Origin: Oreohelix idahoensis
Taxonomy: Eukaryota > Mollusca > Gastropoda > Stylommatophora > Oreohelicidae
Direction of reading: 5' to 3'
Length of the DNA: 64,000 nt
Assembly (NCBI GenBank): GCA_024509875.1
Contig: JAMPIV010005037.1
Coordinates: forward strand, 116,001 to 180,000
The position numbers and the translations under genes are program-made. Each line of letters opens with the position of its first letter. The first letter of the stretch is position 1. Positions 12,346 to 23,258 of the stretch are shown here, in pieces. The notes under the pieces were generated by a model. The model was not told where the DNA came from and did no database searches. It saw only the letters and a list, made by a program, of their open reading frames with translations.

Positions 12346-14198
12346 TGTCGTGTGGTGAGTACTGGGGCAACTACAACAGTAGTTTTTGCCAGGAATAGTC
12401 TATGAGATATTAGATATAAGGTCTCTAGAAATTGGCTCGTTACGAAAGAATAAAGACCTATTCGAGATAGGGACAAGAAGACAGGAATGCGAATGCTTTC
12501 CACTAGACAGTGTTTTCTAATTAATTATGGAAAGAGTTCTGTTTCCCCACGACCTTAGCTTCTGCCCTTAGATCCCGTAAAGAAAAAGCCCCCAACCTCA
12601 TCTGAGTAGAGAAAGGTTCCTATAGGTGAATATGTAACACCGACAGCACGAGTGATACATTAACAAACTAGATAATGATCAAACGATCGTTGGGTTTATT
12701 AATGAAATATCCACACATATAGGGTTAGTACTGGTTAGAACGTGATGATGGTGAAAGACGATTCACACAAAACACACAGATGAGATTATAAAATTGTAGT
12801 TAATTAAGTAAGAGTTAATTAAGAATGAACTGGTGTAAAGTGAAATGATGATGTGATATGATACGTGTTACCAAAATGGTGAGTACTCTACACAGTCCAT
12901 GTGTCTCTAAATGCTTCTCTTAGATATGAGGATTCACATGTATGCATAAAATGTCCCAAGTTGTTATACGTTATGTCGCGTGGGGTATCTCTAAGCTGAG
13001 GACGTTCTGATGAATACTGTTGTCGTACGGAGAACGCTGACGAGATATCTATGTATATTCCTTCACTGTTTGAGTATATCTCTGTAGTGTGGATCAACAG
13101 TTAATAGTTGTCATATGAACAAAAAGTCTGTTGTCTAATCTCCCGACGGTACTGGTCAGACTGGATATCTTCACGAAATGTTAGTGATATGTAGACTCAT
13201 AATCTTGCTTATGTAGTCGTGATTCATATACTTTCGAGTCTGCTTCATAAAATGCGCTTAAGAGTGTGTTGCACGTGGTATAAATATGCGATTCCTCTTT
13301 TGAGCTCTTTTGCTTGACTTCATATAATAATGATCTTTCGAGTGATTAGAATTTATGATGACTCTGTATTGAACTTGTGATAACTCTGTATTGAATTTGT
13401 GATAACGATGTATTGAACTTGTGAGCAAGCAGTATATGGTGACGAAAAATGCTGCGTCCACCTTCTGACTTGTGGGTGAGACAATATTCCTTTTAATTGA
13501 GGAATGAAAGATGTCCTATGGCGAATTCTGCTAGCCAAATGTCCGTTTTTAATAACTTATTTCTGGTTAGACGTCAGACACGTTGCGTGTAGACTCAGAC
13601 TTCTGATGAACTTCTTTTCCCTTCGCAAAATCCTTTAAGAACACAATTCATCACAGAACTGAATTATATCCACTCTGAATAAACACGTGTATTAGGCTAT
13701 GCGTTTTTGGGTTTAATCTCTTCCTCGCAAGGTAAAAAACTGGACTGCTTCACTCTAGTAGATTATGCGGTATTATATATTTCTGAAAGTCACCTGGCCA
13801 AGCTGGGCGTCCAATGTGGTAAACCAACGCTTGTCTGAACCGCGGCCGACCCAAGATAACACCATTACAGCACGAGACGTTTTCCCCTGGCCAATCTTGG
13901 CGTCCAATGTGGTGTCATAGAAATTACAGCATGCCCAGATGTGTTTTTACCAGATTTATCACGATGCAATGTGGGCTTCAAACGATAATGTCAGGCATGT
14001 GGACTCAATCAAAGGACTTTATTTCCCCCGATGAAAGAACAAATGTGGTTCTCTAGATACCGGTCGCGAGTAATCACAACGATGAAATAGCAAATGTGGG
14101 TCGCAAATATGGAATGAAAGAGCAAATGTCGGAGAAAATACAATACGAAAGATGTAGGAAAAGATAGAGCAATAAGGCCTTTGCGCTCGTTTATCATA
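12346..14198 (-). repeat. 3' LTR (left copy)
   Basis: It matches the right copy in length (1853 bp) with about 18 scattered substitutions. In element orientation it ends ...CACGACA. The inner end reads TATGATAA where the other copy reads TGTGATAA, so the usual TG start is altered here. Inside are a threefold 22-base repeat (about 13357-13425) and two similar segments containing cgtccaatgtgg at about 13791-13822 and 13886-13912. Confidence 0.93.
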
Positions 14199-14201
14199 AT
14201 A

Positions 14202-14211
14202 GCCCCTCCTC
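14202..14211 (-). promoter_or_regulatory. Polypurine tract (plus-strand primer)
   Basis: On the minus strand GAGGAGGGGC directly precedes the 3' LTR, the expected position for the RNase-H-resistant primer of second-strand DNA synthesis. Confidence 0.75.
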
Positions 14212-14371
14212 AAGTGTGATGTCAATCGTACTCAGGAGAGCTTAGCCTTCTTGCTCGGGATTCCTTAATCCTTTTACTCATCTTCGTTTTTCTCTCCGGT
14301 TTCCACCCTTTCCTCTACTTGTCTGTGCTCTCCGTCCTGCCTCATAGGATAACGGCTTAAAAAATCCGCGC

Positions 14372-16141
14372 CTACGTTATGTTTTCTTGGATATAGTCCA
14401 CTTGGAACGTGTAAGGTTGTAGAACAAGCGACCACCTCATCAGTCTAGCATTTAAATTCTTTGAATTGGCGAGGAAGGTCAGAGGTTGATGATCACTCTG
14501 GATTGTAAATTTCCTTCCGTACAGGTATGCTTGAATTTTTTGTATTCCCCAGACGAGGGACAAACATTCCTTTTCGATTGTGGAATAGTTTTGTTCTGCT
14601 CGGTTTAACTTCCGACTCGCATATGCGACCGGAAATAGATTTGGTGGGCTTCTGTCATCTGGCTGTAGTAATGTAGCCCCGATTCCAATGTTACTGGCAT
14701 CTGTGCGCAAGATGAATTTTCTAGTTAAATCCGGAAGCCATAAAATAGGTTTTGTGGTGAGTTTCTCTTTTAAGAGTGCATATGCATGTTCACATTCTGC
14801 TGACCATGTCACTTTATCTGGGTTTCCTTTCTTGGTTAGCGATGTAAGCGGCGCACAGAGGCTATTAAAATCCTTTATATATCTCTGGTAGAATCCACAG
14901 AGAGATACAAATGACCGGACATCCGTTTTTGTGGACGGTCTCGGTGCATTTCTCAGCTTCTCAACGTTTTGAGTCTCGGGAAACATGGTCCCATGGGATA
15001 TAGTATGTCCTAGGAACTCTAGCTGTTCACACCCAATTTGACATTTGGTTGGGCGGGCGGTTAATCCCGCTTCTCTGAGTCTGTTAAACAGCAAGGATAG
15101 CGCTGATATATGTTCTTCAAACGATTCAGTAGCTACTAGGATATCATCCATAAAATTGCTGATGGCGGGATGATTCAAAGGATCCAATAACTTTCGCACC
15201 ATCCTTGTGAAGACACTAGGAGCATTGTTCAGTCCAAATGGCATCACATTAAACTCGAAGTGTCCATCTGGAGTACTGAAGGCTAACAGGTTCCTCACCT
15301 CAGCTTTTACCGGTATTTGATAGTACCCTTTACTGAGGTCGATCTTTGAAAAATAGCGAGCCCTGCTCAGCTTAGTAAATAGCTGGTTCTGGTCCGGTAA
15401 CGGTTCTGGCTGGAACTGTGTTAACGCATTCAGCTGTCGGTAGTCGATGCACAGGCGGTGTTCTCCACTGGGTTTGCGTAACAGCACCACTCCCGCACTG
15501 TAAGGGGACTCCGACTTCGAAATTATGCCTTCCTTAAGTAAGTAATCAATTTCTTGCTTTAATGCCGTCGCCTTGGCATACGGAATCGGATAGGTTCTCA
15601 TTCGGACGGGCGTAGGATCCGTGACTTCCATGTCAAACTCCATCAGGTTTGTCCGGCCCGGTTTGTCTGTCAGAGAGTCGGCGTGGTTTTCCATCAATCT
15701 CCTTACTTTTTCTTGCTGGGCTTCCGTTAAGGTGGAGCTTATTTTCACATCTAAATGTGATTCCTCCTGTATCACCGGGTACTCTACGGATGATAATTGC
15801 TCTTCTTCCATTTGCATAGCAATGGCCATAGTCATGAGGTGCGCTGGTTCGGCAGGGGCTCGCTCGTAAAACTTCTTAAGCAGATTTAAGTCATAAATTT
15901 TCTGCTTTCCGTTCACGGCGATTTTATGGTTGGTGCGAGAAATCTTTTCCACCACTTTGTAGGGTCCCCTCCAGCAAATCTGCAATTTATTACTGCTACT
16001 TGGCAGAAGAAGTAGCACCTTCTCTCCTACTGCTAGTTCTCGGTCCTTCGCATTGCGATTGTAATATTTGGCATGTTTCCGCCTAGCCTCCCGTACTTTC
16101 GCTGTGGCTAATTCCCAGCCAGTCTTCAGGCGTGGTTTCAA
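14372..16141 (-). pseudogene. Integrase carboxy terminus, reverse transcriptase and RNase H
   Basis: This 589-residue frame starts inside the integrase: residues 35-95 hold a basic domain with LQICWRGPYKVVEKI, the GPY/F module. The reverse transcriptase occupies about residues 150-370, with LRKPSGEHRLCIDYRQLNA, FSKIDLSKGYYQIPV (first aspartate), MPFGLNNAPSVFTRMV and NFMDDILVAT (the active-site pair, written MDD). RNase H spans about residues 470-589, with FILRTDASNIGIGA, STIEKECLSLVWGI and QSDHQPLTFL carrying its catalytic D, E and D. The frame ends early at 14372; the final RNase H motif continues in another frame after a one-base shift near 14385. The first codon at 16141 is TTG, and the region is in frame with the integrase above across one stop codon. 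Confidence 0.92.
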
Positions 16142-16324
16142 GTCTGTGACGTACTGGAAGGCTGATGTGACAGTGTCGTCTGCCTTGGCATCTGTCCATG
16201 TTCTTAGTAATGCTTCTAATGGACCTTTAATAGGTCTTCCGAAGAGTGATGTGGCCGGAGGAACTCCGGTTGACGCATGCGGTACTTCCCTATAAGCAAA
16301 TAATGCGGCAGGAAGATACTGATC

Positions 16325-16987
16325 CTAAGTTTCTGGCTTCTCCTGTGCCAACTTCCGAAGAATAGAGGTGAGCGTCCCGTTAAACCGCTCTACTTGCCCG
16401 TTACTTTGGGGGTGATAGGGCGAAGTATGGATATGCCTAGTCTTGAATATTCTAAGCACTTCCTCTGTCAACTTGCCTCTAAATTGTGACCCGTTGTCTG
16501 TGAGAATTTCATGCGGGAAGCCCAATCTAGTAAAGATATTCAGTAAAGCGTCAGCTACATGCACTGAGTCGCATGCTGGCATGGCTATGGCTTCGCCCCA
16601 CATGGAACAGGTGTCCACTAAGGTAAGGATATGGGAGTTCCTCTTCTTAGTTCTCAGCAGAGGTCCAATTATATCCACGGCCACTCTTTCAAATGGGGTG
16701 CCCAAGATTGGCATCTCCCCAAGGATCGCGGGTGCCGTCCAGTGTTTTGGTGCAACTTTCTGGCACTGAGGACAAGACTTGACGAAACGTTCAATGTCGC
16801 CGGTGATCCCTGGCCAATAATAGTGGCAGGCGATCCTTTGAGTCGTGGCGCTCATTCCCATGTGTCCACTAAATGGGATAGAGTGGCCCATCTCAAGCAC
16901 CTGGTTCCTATAGGTTGCAGGAACTACTAATTGGTTGTGTTCCTGTCCTCCATTTCCAGCTCGGCGATACATCAATCCATTTTTCAT
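16325..16987 (-). pseudogene. Integrase zinc-binding and catalytic core
   Basis: This 220-residue frame holds the HHCC zinc finger (His pair in GHSIPFSGHMG, Cys pair in CPQC near residue 75) and the DDE core. The core acids are Asp in VAVDIIGP, Asp in ILTDNGSQF and Glu in NGQVERFNG. It would insert the element DNA into the genome. A single TAG at 16325-16327 ends the frame. Beyond it the same frame stays open for 61 codons, with a typical integrase stretch (LPAALFAYREVPH), before joining the next feature. This gene lies upstream of the reverse transcriptase, which is the notable point of the element. Confidence 0.92.
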
Positions 16988-17021
16988 AAAGAAGTCTCCC
17001 TTGGTAGGTGGGTTGTGTGTC

Positions 17022-17954
17022 CTAGGTAATTTTTTTAAAACAGGGCGCCAGTGTGGAATCTTCCATTTGGGCCCTCTTCAATTCCTCGGAGAGGATATTG
17101 GTAGGAGTTTCCTGCTCTGCGTCTTTTTTTGACTGTCCTCTAGTCTGTACGGCCGCCATGACTAGTGGTTGAGTAGGTTCTCCAAGGAACACATATCTAC
17201 ATCCCAAGATTAAAGAGTAGATTGGTTCTTCCATTATAGCTGCACGAATCTCTCCTGTCACATAACGAGATTCCACTCTGATAAGTGCAATTGGCAGTGT
17301 CATGGGTGCAACATCCTTCGTCGGACCTTGGATGTCGACACTCTCTTCTGTTATCTGGTCAGGGGTGACAAGAGATGCCCTGACCACCGCATCGAAAGCA
17401 AGTCCTGTGTCATAAAGGCACTCCACAGATTGTCCGTTTACGAGGACTGATTCGATGACAGGAGGATGAGAAACGTTTCCGGTCCTCTGCTCCTTCCGGG
17501 GTGACGATTTTGTCTGCAGACAGGCAGCATGTTGGGGAGGAGGTCTGCGCTTGCACTCATTAGTGTTGTGATTGTTCAAGCGACAGTACTTGCACCATTT
17601 ATCTCCCTGTCTCTGGTGTGGCGCAGCATTTTTCTTGTTTTGCTCTTTGTAGTTATCTTGTTTTTCGTGCTGTTTATGCGAGATGTGTGGTCCTTTGCTT
17701 TGTTGGTCTGGTTGGGAGCGAGCAGGTTGCTTTGGCGCCTGATCCGAAGACTTCTTTCTGGCTCCTTGAGACTCCATGAGAGCATTTTGGAATCGCTCTG
17801 CCAGTGTAAGAATATTTTCTAACCGGTCAGCGCCGTTTTCAGTGAGAAATCTACGCATTTCCACCGACATAGACTCTTTTAGTTGCTCTATCACAATCAG
17901 CTCTTTCAACCCGTCATAGTTCTCGGTAAAGTTTCCCAGAGTACACCACTTCAC
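17022..17954 (-). pseudogene. Gag carboxy part, CCHC zinc knuckle and aspartic protease
   Basis: This 310-residue frame begins in the capsid-like region of gag. Near residues 121-134 it carries a zinc knuckle of the form C-x2-C-x4-H-x4-C (CKYCRLNNHNTNEC). The protease follows: VLVNGQSVECLYDTG near residues 168-182 gives the catalytic DTG, and LILGCRYVF near residue 250 fits the later hydrophobic motif. The frame ends at 17022 in an A-rich run (ttttaaaaaaatt). The integrase continues in the neighbouring frame, by one inserted base or, less likely, programmed slippage. The true start lies upstream, joined to the next gag frame by another shift. Confidence 0.85.
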
Positions 17955-18751
17955 TAGGTAGTCTTCAATACGGGCTGCGAACTGTGAGAAAGTCTCTCCG
18001 GCCTCCTTCCTAGAACCTCGAAATTTTTTCCGGTACGCTCTGAATGAAGCTCGTACCTCACCAAGAGAGCTTTTTTCAATGCCTGATAGTCATCTTGCTC
18101 TCCGGCCGGAAGTTTATTAAAAACTTCGTAGGCGGCTCCTCTTACGCCCTGGGAAAGTTTCAAGTTCCACTTCCGTTCTTCAAGTCCAAACCCTGTTGCA
18201 AAGCGTTCGAAGCGGTCTAAAAAGGCGTCCATGGTATCGTTCCTTTCTGAAAAAGGTTCCAGCGGAAAGTTCATGGCATTGGGTGGTGCAGGTTGCGAAG
18301 TAGGCACACCATCTGAGCGGGGTGAGTGCCCTCCATCAAAGTTGGAAGCCGCTGCACTTTTTGCCAGCTCTATCTGATTGGTCTGTCCCTGGATTTCCAG
18401 TTGCTTCATGTTAAGTGCATGCTCTGCTGCGGCTTTCTCTTTACGCTCCGCTGCTTCTGCTGCTTCTTTCCGCTCCGCTGCTTCTGCTGCGGCTTTCCGC
18501 TCCGCTGCTTCTGCTGCGGCTTTCCGCTCCGCTGCTTCTGCTGCGGCTTTCTCCATCTCCATTGCAAGTTTCTGCACTTCCATCTCTCTTGCATGGAGTT
18601 TATCAGTCTCCTCACTCACAAATTTCATCATATCTTTTCCACTTAACCCGTATTCACGCCCTGCCTCCATTAAACTAGTTCTAATTTTTGCAGCATCTGC
18701 TATGATATGCAGTACGGGTTTGCGAAGGGAAAAATTGGTAGTGACCTCCAA
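17954..18751 (-). pseudogene. Gag amino-terminal region with coiled coil
   Basis: This 265-residue frame begins near the 5' LTR and is the expected first gene. Residues 45-120 form a long charged coiled coil that includes about four near-exact ten-residue repeats of the form AEAAERKAAA, encoded by 30-base tandem repeats at about 18430-18560. A capsid-like segment follows (PLEPFSERNDTMDAFLDRFE). The frame goes out of register near 18030-18050, where an indel moves gag into the frame of the next feature. Gag would form the particle that packages element RNA. Confidence 0.8.
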
Positions 18752-19220
18752 ACAAATTGTTTAGACTCGCACAAGTAATTATCTCTTTAAAACCAGCTAG
18801 GTTTAAATTAGTAATCAAGTTCAAATAGTTCTTAAAAATCACTCGCTCAGCGTATTCTGAAAAATTATATAACAGATTATCTCGAAGTTTCTATGAAAAA
18901 TTTGCTAAATATTTATGATAAAAATTTTCCCAGCAGTTACAGAAAAAGATTTAAAAAATCAGTTCCCTACAGTATCTTCTGTTCTCAAAAAGTGCTTACT
19001 CTGTCCGTTTGATACTCAATTTAAAAAGTATCACTCGGGCTTTAGAGATATAAATTATCCCCCCTATGAAATAGACAAATTATAGTAAGAGTCAGTCTAG
19101 AAGGTAATCCCTCAAAATGCCAACAAATTTTGCAATTATCGCAACTGTATAGCAAGGATGAAAATGTGATTTATCACACTTCTAAGTCCGGGTTCACTAA
19201 TCCCAAGACGAGTCCACAAT
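18752..19220 (-). other. 5' leader of the LTR element
   Basis: AT-rich untranslated region between the 5' LTR and gag. It contains the primer-binding-site candidate at its LTR side and no frame of note. Confidence 0.6.
19199..19216 (-). promoter_or_regulatory. Candidate primer binding site
   Basis: Four bases inside the 5' LTR the minus strand reads TGGACTCGTCTTGGGATT. This begins with TGG, the complement of a tRNA CCA end, as expected for a tRNA primer. The tRNA species was not identified. Confidence 0.55.
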
Positions 19221-21073
19221 TGTCGTGTGGTGAGTACTGGGGCAACTACAACAGTAGTTTTTGCCAGGAATAGTCTATGAGATATTAGATATAAGGTCTC
19301 TAGAAATTGGCTCGTTACGAAAGAATAAAGACCTATTCGAGATAGGGACAAGAAGACAGGAATGCGAATGCTTTCCACTAGACAGTGTTTTCTAATTAAT
19401 TATGGAAAGAGTTCTGTTTCCCCACGACCTTAGCTTCTGCCCTTAGATCCCGTAAAGAAAAAGCCCCCAACCTCATCTGAGTAGAGAAAGGTTCCTATAG
19501 GTGAATATGTAACACCGACAGCACGAGTGATACATTAACAAACTAGATAATGATCAAACAATCGTTGGGTTTATTAATGAAATATCCACACATATAGGGT
19601 TAGTACTGGTTAGAACGTGATGATGGTGAAAGACGATTCACACAAAACACACAGATGAGATTATAAAATTGTAGTTAATTAAGTAATAGTTAATTAAGAA
19701 TGAACTGGTGTAAAGTGAAATGATGATGTGATATGATACGTGTTACCAAAAAGGTGAGTACTCTACACAGTCCATGTGTCTCTAAATGCTTCTCCTAGAT
19801 ATGAGGATTCACATGTATGCATAAAATGTCCCAAGTTGTTATACGTTATGTCGCGTGGGGTATCCCTAAGCTGAGGACGTTCTGATGAATACTGTTGTCG
19901 TACGGAGAACGCTGACGAGATATCTATGTATATTCCTTCACTGTTTGAGTATATCTCTGTAGTGTGGATCAACAGTTAATAGTTGTCATATGAACAAAAA
20001 GTCTGTTGTCTAATCTCCCGACGGTACTGGTCAGACTGGATATCTTCACGAAATGTTAGTGATATGTAGACTCATAATCTTGCGTATGTAGTCGTGATTC
20101 ATATACTTTCGAGTCTGCTTCATAAAATGCGCTTAAGAGTGTGTTGCACGTGGTATAAATATGCGATTCCTCTTTTGAGCTCTTTTGCTTGACTTCATAT
20201 AATAATGATCTTTCGAGTGATTAGAATTTATGATGACTCTGTATTGAACTTGTGATAACTCTGTATTGAACTTGTGATAACGATGTTTTGAACTTGTGAG
20301 CAAGCAGTATATGGTGACGAAAAATGCTGCGTCCACCTTCTGACTTGTGGGTGAGACAATATTCCTTTTAACTGAGGAATGAAAGATGTCCTATGGCGAA
20401 TTCTGCTAGCCAAATGTCCGTTTTTAATAACTTATTTCTGGTTAGACGTCAGACACGTTGCGTGTAGACTCTGACTTCTGATGAACTTCTTTTCCCTTCG
20501 CAAAATCCTTTAAGAACACAATTCATCACAGAACTGAATTATATCCACTCTGAATAAACACGTGTATTTGGCTATGCGTTTTTGGGTTTAATCTCTTCCT
20601 CACAAGGTAAAAAACTGGACTGCTTCACTCTAGTAGATTATGCGGTATTATATATTTCTGAAAGTCACCTGGCCAAGCTGGGCGTCCAATGTGGTAAACC
20701 AACGCTTGTCTGAACCGCGGCCGACCCAAGATAACACCATTACAGCATGAGACGTTTTCCCCTGACCAATCTGGGCGTCCAATGTGGTGTCACAGAAATT
20801 ACAGTATGCCCAGATGTGTTTTTACCAGATTTATCACGATGCAATGTGGGCTTCAAACGGTAATGTCAGGCATGTGGACTCAATCAAAGGACTTTATTTC
20901 CCCCGATGAAAGAACAAATGTGGTTCTCTAGATACCGGTCGCGAGTAATCACAACGATGAAATAGCAAATGTGGGTCGCAAATATGGAATGAAAGAGCAA
21001 ATGTCGGAGAAAATACAATACGAAAGATGTAGGAAAAGATAGAGCAATAAGGCCTTTGCGCTCGTTTATCACA
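19221..21073 (-). repeat. 5' LTR (right copy)
   Basis: It has the same 1853-bp length as the left copy. In element orientation it starts TGTGATAAACGAGC and ends CCACACGACA, giving canonical TG...CA ends. It carries the same 22-base triplicate and the paired cgtccaatgtgg segments as the other LTR. It should hold the element promoter and polyadenylation signal, but none was confidently located. Confidence 0.93.
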
Positions 21074-21078
21074 CCATA
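21074..21078. other. Target-site duplication (right) of the LTR element
   Basis: ccata, identical to 12341-12345. Confidence 0.85.
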
Positions 21079-21837
21079 TATGGTAATACGTGACCTTTGC
21101 AGACAGGTAGGTACCTTATTTCACGTAGGACTATTTTGAAAATATCACACCCTATCTGCATGATTTGAAATGATTGGATCTTTCTGATTAGATTCATAAC
21201 AACAATGCGTGGGAAGATAGGAATATAGTCTGACCATTTCGCAGTTTTATTTCAGTGTGAATTTCATGCTTGCCAAGACAACATCAGACCTCGCCAGAGT
21301 GAAGATTAGATTCATAATTCCTTTTTTTAACCAGACCTTTTATTGGAGAACCAAATAAGACTTACAAATCACAGGAAATCTCTACATTTTAATAAGGAAT
21401 CTCGGGACAAGGAAACTGAAGAAGACACGGAGTCAGAGGGAATTGAAGTTAAAATTAACGACACCTCAGACGCGTGTAAGAGGCCAACTCGTCTCTTTTA
21501 TTCATCTGAACAAAAAGTCTGTGAGTCAGGATTGGCGTAAGTTGTGATTTACATTTCATATTTTATTACTAACATGTGAACTAACATATATATGAATATA
21601 TTACCATGTGAAGTCTAATGTGTGAAACTCGCTATTGGATGTCAAAGTCGTTTGAGGCTGGCAACCTCAGCGTATAGAATGACGATTCATGAACCACAAC
21701 TGCACGGACTGGTGATTGATTTATTGATAGTTTCGTAAAGAGAACTAAAACATAAAGTAGTTCCAGGTTCTCTATTGAGCAGGGAGGGAAAGATGAAAGA
21801 AATGATGTACTTTCTAAGTTTAATACTTATATTTTCA
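21079..21837. other. No recognised gene or element
   Basis: Mixed sequence with one 65-residue frame (21343-21540) of no recognised family. Small palindromic AT stretches lie near 21575-21610. Confidence 0.45.
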
Positions 21838-22080
21838 AAGCAGTGTAAAGGTCCCTATAAACATATTCACGTTAAAATTAATGTACGTTTTCAAGCTTAA
21901 ACCAGTGTAAACGTCTATGTGAAAATATTCATTTTAAAGTAATGGAAGTTTCAAACTTTTCAATCAGTGTAAAACATAAATCAAAACATAGTCAATTTAT
22001 ATTGTGAACACTTTTCAATCAATGGAGATGTATATGTAAACAGACTCTATCTGTATTGTTAACCTTTTCATTTAAATATA
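21838..22080. repeat. Degenerate tandem repeat, unit about 60-70 bases
   Basis: The phrase cagtgtaaa recurs at about 21841, 21902 and 21965. Each time it is followed by similar AT-rich sequence ending in cttttcaat or similar. About four diverged units are visible. Confidence 0.4.
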
Positions 22081-23027
22081 AAGTAACTATGAAAGCTATT
22101 CTATTTAAATGTAAAGAAAGTTTTATCCCGAGGGATTAAATTTAATTCTCATCGAAGGTAAAGTCTGAGTAATTGGAATGGTGCTATGGGAAGATAGGAA
22201 CCCATAACTATGGGGTGGAAAACCCCATACTCAGAAGAGCGTTTCGTTCTATTCTTTTACCATAGTTATTGGTGGTACCAGCAGAAAGTACTATCTCTGG
22301 AACAAGAAGGGAACCGTGGCCTAAGCTTTAAGGCGAAGGATCCACGTTGTAGACTCTCCTTGACGTTTCTGGGAAACGAGCTACCCCCGACAAGCTGGAT
22401 CAGAGACGAGCGCGAGCAGAGTGAAAAGAACCACCCATAAGAAGGAACAGAACCGTCATTGGCAGCTAAGTTCAAATATGTGCTGCCACTTGAACTTCTT
22501 GTGATATCTCCCATTCCCTAAATAATGTGAGGATAACCTTTCTTGATCCATAACTATTCAAATTATTTCCAACTGTTAAAACCTAAAGTGATTATTAAAT
22601 TTTGTTATTTGTAATGTTACAAATTTAACTTCGATTTAATCATTTTAAAGTTAATGAATGTTTGTCTCAGTCCAATTACTACACACACTCTAAACAGAGC
22701 TATACTAGAATAATATAATTCCACTGAGTAAATCAGTGGTGGGGGCCTAAACGAGCTGAACTTAAGAAGTGCTTAAATCCTTCACAAAAGTGTCGGCAGA
22801 ATTACAGAGTTAACATACTCAGCCAAAGCAGTATTGTTCTCGCTTATTTTGAATATCTTGTGAAGACTCCCTTTGTAATAGAAGTGTCATCACCCTTCTA
22901 TCTACATCTCTGCCAAGAGTAATCATGTGCGAAGGTAGACACCTTTGAAGCCCATATTAGATACTCTTGAGTTTTGGCCACTGTTGGACCACTACTGCAA
23001 AGCAGGGGAGGCAATACCGTCACAATA
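22081..23027. other. No recognised gene or element
   Basis: A short GC-richer stretch (22180-22440) gives 76- and 82-residue frames on opposite strands without recognisable domains. The rest is AT-rich. Confidence 0.45.
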
Positions 23028-23029
23028 TA

Positions 23030-23256
23030 CAGGGTGGACCAAAAGTCAGAATATATAGGCAATTTTCCTTATATACACTTTTTCTCTCCTCTGACTTAAA
23101 TAATATTTTTATTTTTATTTTTCAGTGGCAGAATGGATTCGAAACTAACAATAGATGAACGGCACAGAGATTTTTCTCATGTATGCAAGACATGGACCCT
23201 CATAAAGAGAAGTAACTGGTTATTTCTCTGTGGGTTCAGACTTTTGGGCCACCCTG
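23030..23256 (+). mobile_element. Mariner-like MITE, 227 bp
   Basis: The ends are inverted repeats of about 22 bases (CAGGGTGGACCAAAAGTC against CAGGGTGGCCCAAAAGTC) flanked by TA at 23028-23029 and 23257-23258. Near 23132 an ATG opens MDSKLTIDERHRDF, which may be the start of a lost transposase frame. This would be an internally deleted mariner-type copy. Confidence 0.8.
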
Positions 23257-23258
23257 TA

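Larger units (their letters stand above)
12346..21073 (-). mobile_element. Ty3/gypsy-type LTR retrotransposon with integrase before reverse transcriptase (Gmr1-like order)
   Basis: An 8728-bp element on the minus strand, bounded by two 1853-bp LTRs and the duplication ccata. Reading on the minus strand the order is: 5' LTR (19221-21073), primer-binding-site candidate (19199-19216), gag (18751-17954 and onward), CCHC knuckle and protease (17954-17022), integrase (16987 to about 15880), reverse transcriptase and RNase H (about 15700-14290), polypurine tract (about 14211-14202) and 3' LTR. Integrase upstream of reverse transcriptase is the opposite of ordinary Ty3/gypsy and matches the arrangement described for Gmr1-type elements. 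About 18 LTR differences were counted by eye (near 99% identity), so insertion looks recent. The coding region is nevertheless broken in at least four places. Confidence 0.9.

Noticed and set aside
17018..17040. Classic minus-one slippery heptamer at the protease-integrase border
   Set aside because: The in-frame codons (ttt aaa aaa att) do not fit the X XXY YYZ pattern, and a forward shift would be needed.
18326..18764. Plus-strand frames of 87 to 128 codons across gag
   Set aside because: They are Ala/Ser/Leu-rich shadows of the minus-strand coiled-coil repeats.
12346..21073. Reading the integrase-before-polymerase order as a copia element
   Set aside because: The reverse transcriptase and RNase H motifs (MPFGLNNAPSVF, DASNIGIGA, YSTIEKECL) and the GPY/F integrase end are of gypsy type.
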